Below, in pieces: positions 9,306 through 18,363 of a DNA stretch of 64,000 nt (position 1 is the first letter of the stretch; each line of letters opens with the position of its first letter). Position numbers and translations under genes: made by a program. The notes beneath the pieces were generated by a model. That model was not told where the DNA came from and did no database searches. It saw nothing but the letters and a program-made list of their open reading frames with translations. The stretch lies in assembly GCA_902620585.1 (NCBI GenBank), contig CACNJC010000003.1:45695-109694 (forward strand). Direction: 5' to 3'. The stretch comes from an uncultured Pelagibacteraceae bacterium (GTDB taxonomy: Bacteria; Pseudomonadota; Alphaproteobacteria; Pelagibacterales; Pelagibacteraceae).

Positions 9306-10040
9306 TTAATTAATTCCTTTATATCCAGTTCTTTCTAAATCTTCCGCAAGTTTCATTGTGCCAGATTTTACTATCTTGCCATCCGACAAAATATGAACGT
9401 GGTCTGGATTTATGTAGTTTAGCAATCTTTGGTAGTGCGTTATAACAAGAAACGACTTCTTGTCATTTCTTGAAGAATTTACTCCGTCAGCAACAATCTT
9501 TAATGCATCAATATCTAAGCCAGAGTCAGTTTCGTCTAAAATAATTAAATTTGGATCTAAAATTTTCATTTGTAATATTTCGTTTTTTTTCTTTTCACCT
9601 CCTGAAAAGCCAACATTAAGCTGTCTAGATAACATTTTTTCATCTATGCCTAGTTCTTTTGATTTGTCTTTAATCATTTTTATAAATTTTAAAGCATCTA
9701 ATTCTTCCTTGCCTTGAGATTTTCTAACTTTATTAAGCGATGTTCTTAAAAAATTGCTAGTATTTACACCTGGTATTTCTGTTGGATATTGAAATGCTAA
9801 AAAAATACCCTGTTGAGCTCTCTCATCAATTGAAATTTCTTCTAGGTTTTTGCCTTGATATAATAATTCCCCACTAATTTTGTAACCCTCTTTTCCTGAC
9901 AGCACATTAGCAAGTGTACTTTTACCTGATCCGTTAGGACCCATAATTGCATGAAGTTCACCAGGTTTAATTGAAATGTTTAGTCCTTTAAGAATGTCTT
10001 TATTGTTTATAGATGCTTTTAAATTTTTAATTTCTAACAT
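9306..10040 (-). CDS. sufC: Fe-S cluster assembly ATPase SufC
   Basis: A 244-residue ABC-type ATPase, soluble rather than membrane-transporting, that drives cluster assembly on SufB-SufD. Walker A is GPNGSGKST (about 35-43), the ABC signature is FSGGEKKKNEILQM (about 149-162, with the SufC-typical EKK), and Walker B is NLIILDETDSGLD. It overlaps sufB by one base, sharing the last base of the sufB stop with the first base of its ATG. Confidence 0.97.
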   Translation of the reverse strand: MLEIKNLKASINNKDILKGLNISIKPGELHAIMGPNGSGKSTLANVLSGKEGYKISGELLYQGKNLEEISIDERAQQGIFLAFQYPTEIPGVNTSNFLRTSLNKVRKSQGKEELDALKFIKMIKDKSKELGIDEKMLSRQLNVGFSGGEKKKNEILQMKILDPNLIILDETDSGLDIDALKIVADGVNSSRNDKKSFLVITHYQRLLNYINPDHVHILSDGKIVKSGTMKLAEDLERTGYKGIN

Positions 10041-11476
10041 TACCCAACACTTCCTTCTAAACTGATACCTACTAATTTTTGGGCCTCTACTGCAAATTCC
10101 ATTGGCAACTGTTGTAATACTTCCTTACAAAATCCGTTAACAATTAAACTTACTGCCTCCTCTTGGCTCAGGCCTCTTTGATTACAATAAAATAATTGAT
10201 CCTCATTAATTTTAGAAGTTGTTGCCTCATGTTCGATAGTTGAAGATGAATTTTTGTTTTTAATATAAGGAACTGTGTGAGCACCACAAGTATTTCCCAT
10301 TAATAAAGAGTCGCACTGAGTGAAATTTCTTGAGTTAATAGCTTTTCTTCCAATATCTACTAATCCTCTGTAGGTGTTGTCTGCTTTACCAGCGGATATA
10401 CCTTTTGAAATTATTTTGCTTTTTGTATTTTTTCCAAGGTGAATCATCTTTGTTCCCGTGTCAGCTTTTTGATGATTATTTGTAATTGCAATCGAATAAA
10501 ATTCACCAACTGAATTATCTCCTTGTAAAATACAACTTGGATACTTCCAGGTAATTGCAGATCCAGTTTCAACTTGTGTCCATGAAATTTTTGAATTTTT
10601 TCCTCTACAAGCTCCTCGTTTCGTTACAAAATTATAAATACCACCTACTCCTTCTTTGTCTCCTGGATACCAGTTTTGAACTGTTGAATATTTTATTTCT
10701 GCATCATCTAATGCAACAAGTTCAACATTAGCTGCGTGTAATTGATTTTCATCTCTCATTGGGGCGGTGCAACCCTCTAGATAGCTCACGTAGCTTCCTT
10801 TATCTGCAATAATTAAAGTTCTTTCAAACTGTCCAGTTTCTGAAGCATTAATCCTAAAATATGTTGATAATTCCATCGGACACTTTGTATTCGGTGGAAC
10901 ATAAACAAATGAACCGTCTGTAAAAACTGCAGAATTCAAAGTTGCAAAATAATGATCGTTTATTGGTATTACCGAACCCAAATATTTTCTAACTAGGTCA
11001 GGGTGTTTTTGTATAGCTTCTGAAATTGGACAAAAAATTATACCCTTTTTTGTAAGTTCATCTTTAAATGTGGTAGCCACAGAGACAGAGTCAAACACTG
11101 CATCAACTGCAACACCGCTAAGCTTTTTTTGCTCATTTAATGGGATTCCTAGTTTGTTGTAGGTTTCTATAAGTTTCGGATCTACTTCGTCTAAACTTTT
11201 AGGTTTGTCTTGCATGCTTTTTGGAGCTGAATAATAATATAAATCTTGATAATCGATTTTCGGAAATTTTGGTTTTTGCCAATTAGGTTCTTTTGAAACT
11301 TTTAATCTATTATATGCTTTAAGCCTCCAATCTAACATCCATTTTGGCTCTTTCTTAATCTTTGAAATAAATTTTATTGTTTCTTCTGAAAGACCTTTTG
11401 GAGCTTTAATATTTTCTATATCAGTGGTAAATCCGTATTTATAGTCTTGGTTGTAATTTATATCTTTGCTTTTCAT
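10040..11476 (-). CDS. sufB: Fe-S cluster assembly protein SufB
   Basis: A 478-residue scaffold subunit of SufBC2D on which nascent [4Fe-4S] clusters are built. The sequence matches SufB across its length: a basic N-terminal region, [19 protein letters not shown], then ELSTYFRIN, the long beta-helix with [12 protein letters not shown], and C-terminal [15 protein letters not shown]. It is the first structural gene after iscR, with two bases between the iscR stop and the sufB ATG. Confidence 0.98.
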   Translation of the reverse strand: MKSKDINYNQDYKYGFTTDIENIKAPKGLSEETIKFISKIKKEPKWMLDWRLKAYNRLKVSKEPNWQKPKFPKIDYQDLYYYSAPKSMQDKPKSLDEVDPKLIETYNKLGIPLNEQKKLSGVAVDAVFDSVSVATTFKDELTKKGIIFCPISEAIQKHPDLVRKYLGSVIPINDHYFATLNSAVFTDGSFVYVPPNTKCPMELSTYFRINASETGQFERTLIIADKGSYVSYLEGCTAPMRDENQLHAANVELVALDDAEIKYSTVQNWYPGDKEGVGGIYNFVTKRGACRGKNSKISWTQVETGSAITWKYPSCILQGDNSVGEFYSIAITNNHQKADTGTKMIHLGKNTKSKIISKGISAGKADNTYRGLVDIGRKAINSRNFTQCDSLLMGNTCGAHTVPYIKNKNSSSTIEHEATTSKINEDQLFYCNQRGLSQEEAVSLIVNGFCKEVLQQLPMEFAVEAQKLVGISLEGSVG

Positions 11477-11478
11477 AT

Positions 11479-11895
11479 TTAATTTAGATTTGATTTGACT
11501 AAGTCTTGTAATTTAACCTTTTCAAAAAAACCATTAATGTGTTTGTCTAATTCGTCCCATAAATTATGAGTAATACATTTTGTCGATTTATTATGACATC
11601 CTCTCTTAGAATTTTTTTTACAATTCAGCACTTTTACCTCTTCATCAACAGCAAATATTATATTTGATAATTTTATTTCAGATGCAGGTCTTTCTAAAAG
11701 ATATCCACCTGATGCTCCTCTTGAACTTGTCACAAGTTTTTTATTCTTTAATTTAATAAAAATTTGTTCCAAGTATGCTAGAGAAATATTTTGCCTTAAA
11801 GAAATTTCCTTTAAGCTTACCGGTCCAGAGATGGCGTTTGAGGCTAAATCCGCCATTGCCATAACTGCGTATCTTCCTTTAGTTGTCAGTTTCAT
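11479..11895 (-). CDS. iscR: Rrf2-family [2Fe-2S] regulator IscR
   Basis: A 138-residue Rrf2-type transcription factor with a winged-helix N-terminus ([18 protein letters not shown], then [15 protein letters not shown]). Its three cluster cysteines are Cys92, Cys100 and Cys107, with His110 at the position of the E. coli IscR histidine ligand (C-x2-H). The C-to-C spacing is wider than in E. coli. It heads the suf operon and should sense Fe-S supply. An IscR-type operator lies 31 bases upstream of its start codon, so autoregulation is likely (inference). Confidence 0.94.
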   Translation of the reverse strand: MKLTTKGRYAVMAMADLASNAISGPVSLKEISLRQNISLAYLEQIFIKLKNKKLVTSSRGASGGYLLERPASEIKLSNIIFAVDEEVKVLNCKKNSKRGCHNKSTKCITHNLWDELDKHINGFFEKVKLQDLVKSNLN

Positions 11896-11926
11896 AATTT
11901 ATGTTGTAATACAATATCTTTAGCAG

Positions 11927-11951
11927 ATTTCCTACTAAAATAGTCGGAATT
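11927..11951 (-). promoter_or_regulatory. Putative IscR (Iron-Rhodo-box type) operator upstream of iscR-suf
   Basis: On the minus strand the 25-base element has the core GACTATTTTAGT flanked by TTCC and AGGAA. It fits the type 1 IscR consensus (ATASYYGACT-RWWWY-AGTCRRSTAT) in the half-site GACT, the A/T spacer and the opposite AGT, with one mismatch at the C after AGT and some at the outer bases. Its location directly ahead of the IscR gene supports a functional operator. I cannot place a confident -10/-35 pair around it. Confidence 0.7.
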
Positions 11952-12026
11952 AAAAAAAATTATTTGACGCAGAAATTCGTGCTATAAACTTAGTCTTTTT
12001 TTGAAAATAATAATCATTACTAGTTA

Positions 12027-12683
12027 ATGAAACCAAAAAGTTTAGAAATTTTTATACCAGGGCCTTCAGGTAGACTTGAAGCTAAGTATTATAAAAATCC
12101 AAAATTTGGATCACCAGTAGCTATAGTTTTACATCCACATCCTCAGTATGGAGGAACAATGAATAATAAGATAGTTCAACTAATGTATAATATATTTCAA
12201 AAAAATGGTTTTTCAGTAATAAAAGTAAATTTTAGGGGTGTCGGAAAAAGTGATGGAGTTTTTGATAATGGTCAAGGCGAATTATCCGATGCAGCAGCAG
12301 CTTTAGATTGGATTGAAAGACAAAATTTAGATTATAGCCAATGCTGGGTTTCAGGATTTTCTTTTGGTTCATTAATTTGTATGCAGCTTATAATGCGAAG
12401 ACCAGAAGTAAATCATTTTGTAGCTGTTTCCCCTCAACCCAATGTTTACGATTTTTCTTTTTTAGCGCCGTGCCCTACATCAGGTCAAATTATATATAGC
12501 GAAAATGATGAACTTGTTACTAAAGAAAGTATTATTGATTTAAATAATAGAATTAAAAGTCAGAAAGGCGTAGAGGTGCCTTTTTCAAAAATAAAAAACT
12601 CCAATCATTTTTTTAAAAACAAAGAAAAAGAATTAACCATTGAAATTGAAAAATACATAAAAGAAAAAACTGCTCTTATTTAA
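12027..12683 (+). CDS. Alpha/beta hydrolase family protein
   Basis: A 218-residue alpha/beta hydrolase. It shows HPHPQYGGTMNNK in the oxyanion region (about 36-48), FRGVGKSDG (about 71-79), a nucleophile elbow GFSFGS (Ser at about 113), a DELV acid segment (about 163) and a C-terminal SNHFF histidine (about 193). This short type is often found beside suf genes in alphaproteobacteria and is divergent from iscR here, but its substrate is unknown. Its TAA stop interlocks with the stop of anmK on the other strand (TTAA at 12680-12683). Confidence 0.88.
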   Translation: MKPKSLEIFIPGPSGRLEAKYYKNPKFGSPVAIVLHPHPQYGGTMNNKIVQLMYNIFQKNGFSVIKVNFRGVGKSDGVFDNGQGELSDAAAALDWIERQNLDYSQCWVSGFSFGSLICMQLIMRRPEVNHFVAVSPQPNVYDFSFLAPCPTSGQIIYSENDELVTKESIIDLNNRIKSQKGVEVPFSKIKNSNHFFKNKEKELTIEIEKYIKEKTALI

Positions 12684-13795
12684 ATTCTTATTATTTTACC
12701 ACCAGTTGTTGGTTTTTTACAACCCGTTGTTTCAGGAAAAGAAATTGGTAATTTAAGATAAGATCTTACAGCAAGATAAGCAAAAGCTTGTGACTCAATA
12801 AAATCTCCATCGATACCATATTCATCTATAAGTTTTGTAGGTCCAATAAATTTATTTAAACTTCTAATTAAAAAATTATTTTTTCTTCCTCCACCACAAA
12901 AAATAAATTTATGGAATTTTGAATGACTACCCAATATACCTAACAAAAAGTCTACTAATATTACAACGGTAAAAGCCGTAAGTGTTGCAGCTCCATTTTT
13001 AAGCGTTAAATTATTTAAAGAATTATTGAAATAAGAGTCCATTTCTTTAATATCTAGTGATTTTTTTGACTTAGTTCTAATACTCTGCCTCCAATTTTTT
13101 AAAGCTGCATCAAAAATTTTTTCATTTACTGTCCCAGATTTTGCTATATTTCCTTTATCGTCATATCTTTTTTTTGAATTTTCTCTTACCCATTTGTCAA
13201 TTAAACACATGCCAGGTCCGACATCATGTGCGTGCATTTTTCCATCTTTTAGAATACTTGTTTCATTTATAATACCTCCTATATTTAAAAAGGTAACACT
13301 CTTTAATTTTAATTTTTTTTTAAGGAGCTTATGAAATATCGGTGTTAAAGGAGCACCTTGACCACCATTTCGTAAGTCATTTTGCCTAAAATCATAAACA
13401 ATATTTTTTTTAGAAAATTTAGAAAGAAATTTACCATCTCCTAATTGTTTAGAAATTTTCTCTTTAGCGTTATGATAAATTGTCTGGCCATGAAGGCCTA
13501 TTAAATTAACATTTACCTTTGTTTTTTTTAAAATCATTCTAATTACATTGGCATGAAAAAGGGTAATTTCCTCTTCGACCTTTTGAATTTTGTTTGAAAA
13601 TTTTTTCAAATCATTAGAGCTTTTAATTTTATCTCTAAGTTGTGTTAAATCTTTGTAGATATCTTTAGGATATGCAAAATATCTGTCTAAAATGGTCCTA
13701 TATTGATGTTTTCCATCAGTTTGAATAACTGATGCATCAATCCCATCCATTGAGGTCCCGCTCATTAAACCTAGACTATAATAGCTTTTACTCAT
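12680..13795 (-). CDS. anmK: Anhydro-N-acetylmuramic acid kinase
   Basis: A 371-residue AnmK of the ASKHA kinase fold. It phosphorylates and opens 1,6-anhydro-MurNAc released during peptidoglycan turnover, returning it towards MurNAc-6-phosphate. The N-terminal GLMSGTSMDGIDAS phosphate-binding motif, GLHGQTIYH, the catalytic-site DVGPGMCLID stretch and FCGGGRKNN are visible. It is divergent from tyrS, an arrangement common in alphaproteobacteria. No other muropeptide-recycling gene is nearby. Confidence 0.96.
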   Translation of the reverse strand: MSKSYYSLGLMSGTSMDGIDASVIQTDGKHQYRTILDRYFAYPKDIYKDLTQLRDKIKSSNDLKKFSNKIQKVEEEITLFHANVIRMILKKTKVNVNLIGLHGQTIYHNAKEKISKQLGDGKFLSKFSKKNIVYDFRQNDLRNGGQGAPLTPIFHKLLKKKLKLKSVTFLNIGGIINETSILKDGKMHAHDVGPGMCLIDKWVRENSKKRYDDKGNIAKSGTVNEKIFDAALKNWRQSIRTKSKKSLDIKEMDSYFNNSLNNLTLKNGAATLTAFTVVILVDFLLGILGSHSKFHKFIFCGGGRKNNFLIRSLNKFIGPTKLIDEYGIDGDFIESQAFAYLAVRSYLKLPISFPETTGCKKPTTGGKIIRI

Positions 13796-13853
13796 ATGTA
13801 TTTTTTAATTAATTTAAATCTAGTATATTGATTCTACACTGTTTTTAAAAAAT

Positions 13854-15089
13854 ATGGAAAATTCATTTCTAAAAGAATTCAAAGATAGAGAGTACTTTAA
13901 TCAATGTACAAACGCTGATGAATTAGAAAGAATAATGAGCAAAAAGAAAATTAAAGCTTATATCGGTTTTGACTGTACAGCCTCAAGCTTACACGTTGGA
14001 AGTTTGCTGCAAATAATGTGTTTAAGACTTTTGCAAAAACATGGTCATCAACCAATCATTTTATTAGGTGGTGGTACTACTAGAATAGGTGATCCCTCTG
14101 GAAAAGAAGAAACAAGGAAGATTCTTTCAGAAAAAGAAATTGAAAAAAATATAAAAAATATTGAGAAAGTATTTAAAATTTTTCTTAAAACAAAAAACTC
14201 TAAATTAAAACCAATATTTGTAAATAATTATAAATGGTTAGGAAAGTTAAATTATATAAAGTTTTTAAGAGATATTGGAAAACATTTTACAATAAATAAA
14301 ATGCTGAGTTTTGATAGTGTTAAATTAAGATTGGAGAGAGAACAGTCTTTAAGTTACATGGAATTTAACTACATGATACTTCAAGCGTATGACTTTCTTG
14401 AACTTAATAAAAGTAAGAATTGTTTGATGCAAATTGGTGGTTCGGATCAATGGGGTAACATTGTCAATGGTGTTGAATTAGTTAAAAGATACTCTTCTAA
14501 ACAAGTGTTTGGTTTAACAACTCCTTTAATAACATTAGCTTCTGGTGCAAAAATGGGTAAAACAGAGAAAGGTGCAGTTTGGCTTGATGCAAAACTTTTG
14601 TCTTCTTATGATTATTGGCAATTTTGGAGGAATACTGATGACAGAGATGTTTTAAAGTTTATGAAAATGTTTACAGATTTGAATTTAGATCAAATTGAAA
14701 AACTGAAAAATGAAGATATTAATAAATTAAAGAAAATCTTAGCAAATGAAACTACTTCAATGTTACATGGCCGACCAGCAGCTTTAAAAGCAGAAAAAAC
14801 AGCAGAGAAGACTTTTGTATCTGGTGGATCTGGAGCAGGTCTACCAGAAATTAAGATTGAGGAAAATAGTTTAAAAGAAGGAATTAAGATATTAGATTTG
14901 CTATCTTCAAATAAAATTATGTCTTCTAAAAGTGAGGCCAGAAGAGCTATTAAGGGCAATGCATTAAAAATCGATAACCAAATCTTGAGTGACGAAAACA
15001 AAATAGTTCGATTGGAAGACTTCGGTAATAAAAAAAAACTAAAAATATCTTTTGGTAAAAAGAAACATTATCTGATTAAAATTATTTAG
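13854..15089 (+). CDS. tyrS: Tyrosyl-tRNA synthetase
   Basis: A 411-residue class I aminoacyl-tRNA synthetase of bacterial TyrRS type. The HIGH-type motif is HVGS (47-50), the tyrosine-binding GGSDQWGNI is at about 197-205, and the KMSKS-type loop is KMGKT (about 233). A C-terminal S4-like RNA-binding domain begins near residue 345 (SKSEARRAIKGNALKID). The start follows a 58-base AT-rich gap shared with divergent anmK. Its end overlaps the converging AsmA-like gene by eight bases. Confidence 0.97.
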   Translation: MENSFLKEFKDREYFNQCTNADELERIMSKKKIKAYIGFDCTASSLHVGSLLQIMCLRLLQKHGHQPIILLGGGTTRIGDPSGKEETRKILSEKEIEKNIKNIEKVFKIFLKTKNSKLKPIFVNNYKWLGKLNYIKFLRDIGKHFTINKMLSFDSVKLRLEREQSLSYMEFNYMILQAYDFLELNKSKNCLMQIGGSDQWGNIVNGVELVKRYSSKQVFGLTTPLITLASGAKMGKTEKGAVWLDAKLLSSYDYWQFWRNTDDRDVLKFMKMFTDLNLDQIEKLKNEDINKLKKILANETTSMLHGRPAALKAEKTAEKTFVSGGSGAGLPEIKIEENSLKEGIKILDLLSSNKIMSSKSEARRAIKGNALKIDNQILSDENKIVRLEDFGNKKKLKISFGKKKHYLIKII

Positions 15090-17274
15090 ACTTTTTTTGT
15101 TTTTCTAACGCTTTTGTAATAAAACGAGGTGTCAGTGTCTTGATTGGATTAATTGTAGTTTTCATTTTACCAGGCATTCCTTTAATCTTAAAGCTAACTC
15201 CAAACAAGCCTTCGCCAATATCTTTTGGAATTATAATTTTTCCAATTAAAGGGATTTTTGATAAAAGTTTATTCAAATTTTTGGCTGGAACCAAAGTTCC
15301 TCTCAAACTCGTTAGTCCATCTCGTTCTTTATAGCCTTCCATCAATACAGATATGCTTGGACCTACTGCATAAAGTTCTCTCAAGTTTAAAAATCCTTTA
15401 TTAGTATCCATCTTAATTTCCAATTTTTCAAAAGATAAACCCTCTCCTTCAGCTAAATCAGCTAACCCTCCAAAGTCTGCTAAGGATAATAATTTTACTA
15501 CGCCTGGAGCGTTTACAACTTTAAAATTATCAATAACTAAAATTGAGGAAGAGGAATTTTGCTCAATTATGGAAGAAAATATCAAAACACCTTCTTTTAA
15601 ACCTTTAAAAAAACTATATTCTGTAAGAATCGGTTGAGGCAAATCTGAATAAACTTCTAAAAATTTCCTATTATTTTTTTTATCACGTTTCATTGAAATA
15701 TCTAAAAATTTATTGTTTCCAAAATCACCTTTTGAGGAAATTTTGATAAACTTCCCTTTTTCTATTGTTCCTATTAACTTAAAATTTGCTAGTTTTTTAG
15801 ATAACGGTGTTTCTATATTTTTAATATCAATCTCAATATCTTTATCTACTCTTTGAAAAATATTGTTATTCGATCTTTGATTTAAATATTTGTTTAAATT
15901 TTTAGCGTCATACTTATTGCCAGAGATAATTATTTTCTTTTTAAATTTTAATGTGAAATCATTTTTTAAATCATTTTTGCTGAAAGTCTTTACCTTAATA
16001 TTTTTTAATGAAACAAAACCTTTTTGATTTATTTTTAACTTTTCAATAATAATTAGACTTTTATTTTCTGTATACTTAATTTTTTTGATATTCTTCTCGT
16101 CTTTGCTAGTGTGAATAGTAAGTTCAATATTAGCGATTTTATTCTCTTTTTTTTTGTAATTTATAAAGTCAATGTTAAGTTTTTGGGAAAATTCGAAATT
16201 CAAATCTATTTTTGAATTTTCTTTTAAAAAATCATTTTTAAAATCATATTTTTGATAATTTTTATTGTCAATACTGTACTGTCCATTGGAGAAAATATAG
16301 TTATTTTTGTCTGATGCGTATCTAGTTTCTAAACTAGAATCTTTTAATCTCAAATTATCTATTTCTTTTTCGAGAAAATTACTTTTAAAAGATTTGTCAA
16401 ACTTGAAAAAAGATTTATTAATTTTTCCCTTGTTAGAATAATTATACTTTGTAATTTTAAAAGTTTTATCAAAAGTTAAACTTAAAAAATTGTTTAATTC
16501 AGCATTAAAATTTAATTCTTGATTGATAAAATTAAATTTTTTTAAAATTTTTTCATAATATGTAATATTTTTTTTATTAATATCTATTTTTGTTACAAAA
16601 TCAGATTTTAAATCTATTCCTTTATTTCTTTTAATTTGAAAATTACCATTTTTAATTATCAACCCATTCATTTTACTTTTTACGTTTTTAATAAGTACAT
16701 CAGATGAATCTGCAAAAAAATTAAAGCTTATATCTTTTAAAACTAAATCATTTATAATATTACCACTCATTTCCTTTACTTCTCCTTTGGCTATAAAATT
16801 GTATATTTCTAAATTTTCTTTTAAATAAACCTCTAAATTTGCAATTAATTTTCCATCTTTAATCTTGTTTATTATGAGGCTATTTAAATTAGATGGTTTT
16901 GTTTTAATTATGATTTTTTTTATTTGATCAATATTTATTTCTTTGGATGTTACGTTAATTTTTTCTATTTTTGATTTTGAATCAATTAATGAATAGAAAT
17001 TTAAATAAACTTTTATATTTGAAATTGGAACAATAAGATTTTTAAATGTTAATTGAGGATTTTTTGTTTCTAGAAATAAATTAAAATTTTTTATATCAAG
17101 TTTAAATTTAACCTTATCTAGCTTTAATGAAATATCTTTGTTATTTTCTTTAGCTTTGTTTGAGATAAGCTCATTAAATCTATTTGTTTCAAAACCAACA
17201 GTAGATAATATTAAAGCTAATGATACTATTAATAAAAATAAGATTAAAGTTATGGTAAATAATAATTTTTTCAT
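15082..17274 (-). CDS. AsmA-like protein (AsmA/YhdP superfamily)
   Basis: A 730-residue protein with one N-terminal membrane anchor (about 4-27) followed by a long, lysine- and asparagine-rich beta-rich region. The C-terminal block (about 590-715, with GVVKLLSLADFGGL and LRELYAVGPSISVLMEGY) is typical of the AsmA-like C-terminal domain of alphaproteobacteria. AsmA-like proteins are bridge-like periplasmic proteins implicated in phospholipid movement to the outer membrane. Which family member this is cannot be decided. Its start overlaps the prfB stop by one base. It is poorly conserved in the middle. Confidence 0.8.
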   Translation of the reverse strand: MKKLLFTITLILFLLIVSLALILSTVGFETNRFNELISNKAKENNKDISLKLDKVKFKLDIKNFNLFLETKNPQLTFKNLIVPISNIKVYLNFYSLIDSKSKIEKINVTSKEINIDQIKKIIIKTKPSNLNSLIINKIKDGKLIANLEVYLKENLEIYNFIAKGEVKEMSGNIINDLVLKDISFNFFADSSDVLIKNVKSKMNGLIIKNGNFQIKRNKGIDLKSDFVTKIDINKKNITYYEKILKKFNFINQELNFNAELNNFLSLTFDKTFKITKYNYSNKGKINKSFFKFDKSFKSNFLEKEIDNLRLKDSSLETRYASDKNNYIFSNGQYSIDNKNYQKYDFKNDFLKENSKIDLNFEFSQKLNIDFINYKKKENKIANIELTIHTSKDEKNIKKIKYTENKSLIIIEKLKINQKGFVSLKNIKVKTFSKNDLKNDFTLKFKKKIIISGNKYDAKNLNKYLNQRSNNNIFQRVDKDIEIDIKNIETPLSKKLANFKLIGTIEKGKFIKISSKGDFGNNKFLDISMKRDKKNNRKFLEVYSDLPQPILTEYSFFKGLKEGVLIFSSIIEQNSSSSILVIDNFKVVNAPGVVKLLSLADFGGLADLAEGEGLSFEKLEIKMDTNKGFLNLRELYAVGPSISVLMEGYKERDGLTSLRGTLVPAKNLNKLLSKIPLIGKIIIPKDIGEGLFGVSFKIKGMPGKMKTTINPIKTLTPRFITKALEKQKKSK

Positions 17275-18363
17275 TATTTGTTTATAATGCCTGCCTCAAT
17301 AAACTCATCGATATTTCCATTTAAAACATCATTTGGATTGGTATTTTCAACTTTATTTCTTAAGTCTTTGACTAATTGATATGGTTGTAAAACATATGAT
17401 CTAATTTGATGCCCCCAACCAATATCTGTTTTTGAATTTAATTCTTTTTGGTTCTCTGTCTCTCTTTTTTGTATCTCATATTCGTAAAGTCTTGCTTTCA
17501 ACATTTTATAACAAGTTTCTTTGTTTTTATGCTGAGATCTCTCATTTTGACATTGCACAACAATTTTTGTTGGCAAATGAGTTATTCTAACAGCACTATC
17601 TGTTGTATTGACATGTTGCCCTCCCGCGCCACTGGATCTGTAGGTATCAATTCTTAAATCTTTTTCATCTATTTGAACTTTTATATTATCTTCAACCGCA
17701 GGATAAACCCAAACACTGGCAAAGCTCGTATGTCTTCGTGCTCCGCTATCAAAAGGTGAAATTCTTACAAGCCTATGAACGCCGGACTCGCTTTTCATTA
17801 GTCCATAAAGATAATCGCCACTTACTTTTAGCGTAGAAGACTTTATGCCAGCTTCTTCACCTTTGTGCTCACTAATAAACTCATACTTAAATTTTTTTTT
17901 ATCAAACCATTTTAAATACATTCTTCTTAACATATCAGCCCAATCTTGACTTTCAGTACCTCCAGCGCCAGCATGAATCTCAAGATAAATATTGAAGTCA
18001 TCATTTTCTCCTGAAAGAAAACAATTAATTTCATTTTTCTTTATTTTTTTAATTAAATTAGTAATTTTTTCAATACAATCTTGAATAATTTCTTCGTTTT
18101 TTTCTTCCAAAGCTAATTTATAAAGATCTCTTAAATTTTTTATTTCGTTAGAACAAATATTAAATGAGTTTAAAATATCCTCGTATATATTTTTTTCTTT
18201 TACTGTTTTTTTGACTTTTGATTTATCTTTCCAGAAGTTTTCACTTAAAAGGGTCTTTTCTAATTCTTTTAATTTAGTTTCAATGTTATTTTTTTCAAAG
18301 ATACCCCCTAATATTATTTAAAATTTTCTCAGCATGTATCAATTTATTTTCGAAATTTTGCAT
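17274..18363 (-). CDS. prfB: Peptide chain release factor 2 (programmed +1 frameshift)
   Basis: RF2 recognises UGA and UAA and triggers peptide release. The gene is in two frames: codons 1-22 (18363-18298, MQNFENKLIHAEKILNNIRG then YL) end at an in-frame TGA. Skipping T18297 continues at 18296 to the stop at 17274, giving 362 residues, the normal RF2 length. The SPF codon-recognition motif (ISPFDSG) and the catalytic GGQ (SGAGGQHVN) are present. Gene finders may start it at a TTG at 18110 and lose the N-terminal domain. Its ATG overlaps the mrcA stop by one base. Confidence 0.96.
18295..18309 (-). promoter_or_regulatory. prfB programmed +1 frameshift site
   Basis: The minus-strand sequence AGGGGGTATCTTTGA contains the internal Shine-Dalgarno-like AGGGGG (18309-18304), three bases, the slippery CTT codon and the in-frame TGA. 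It is identical in order and spacing to the E. coli prfB site. When RF2 is scarce the ribosome pauses at TGA, slips +1 and completes the protein, so RF2 controls its own synthesis. Confidence 0.95.

Noticed and set aside
11964..11988. TTGACG and TATAAA on the plus strand upstream of the alpha/beta hydrolase
   Set aside because: Only 13 bases separate the hexamers, too short for a sigma-70 promoter. One of them may be used with a partner I cannot identify.
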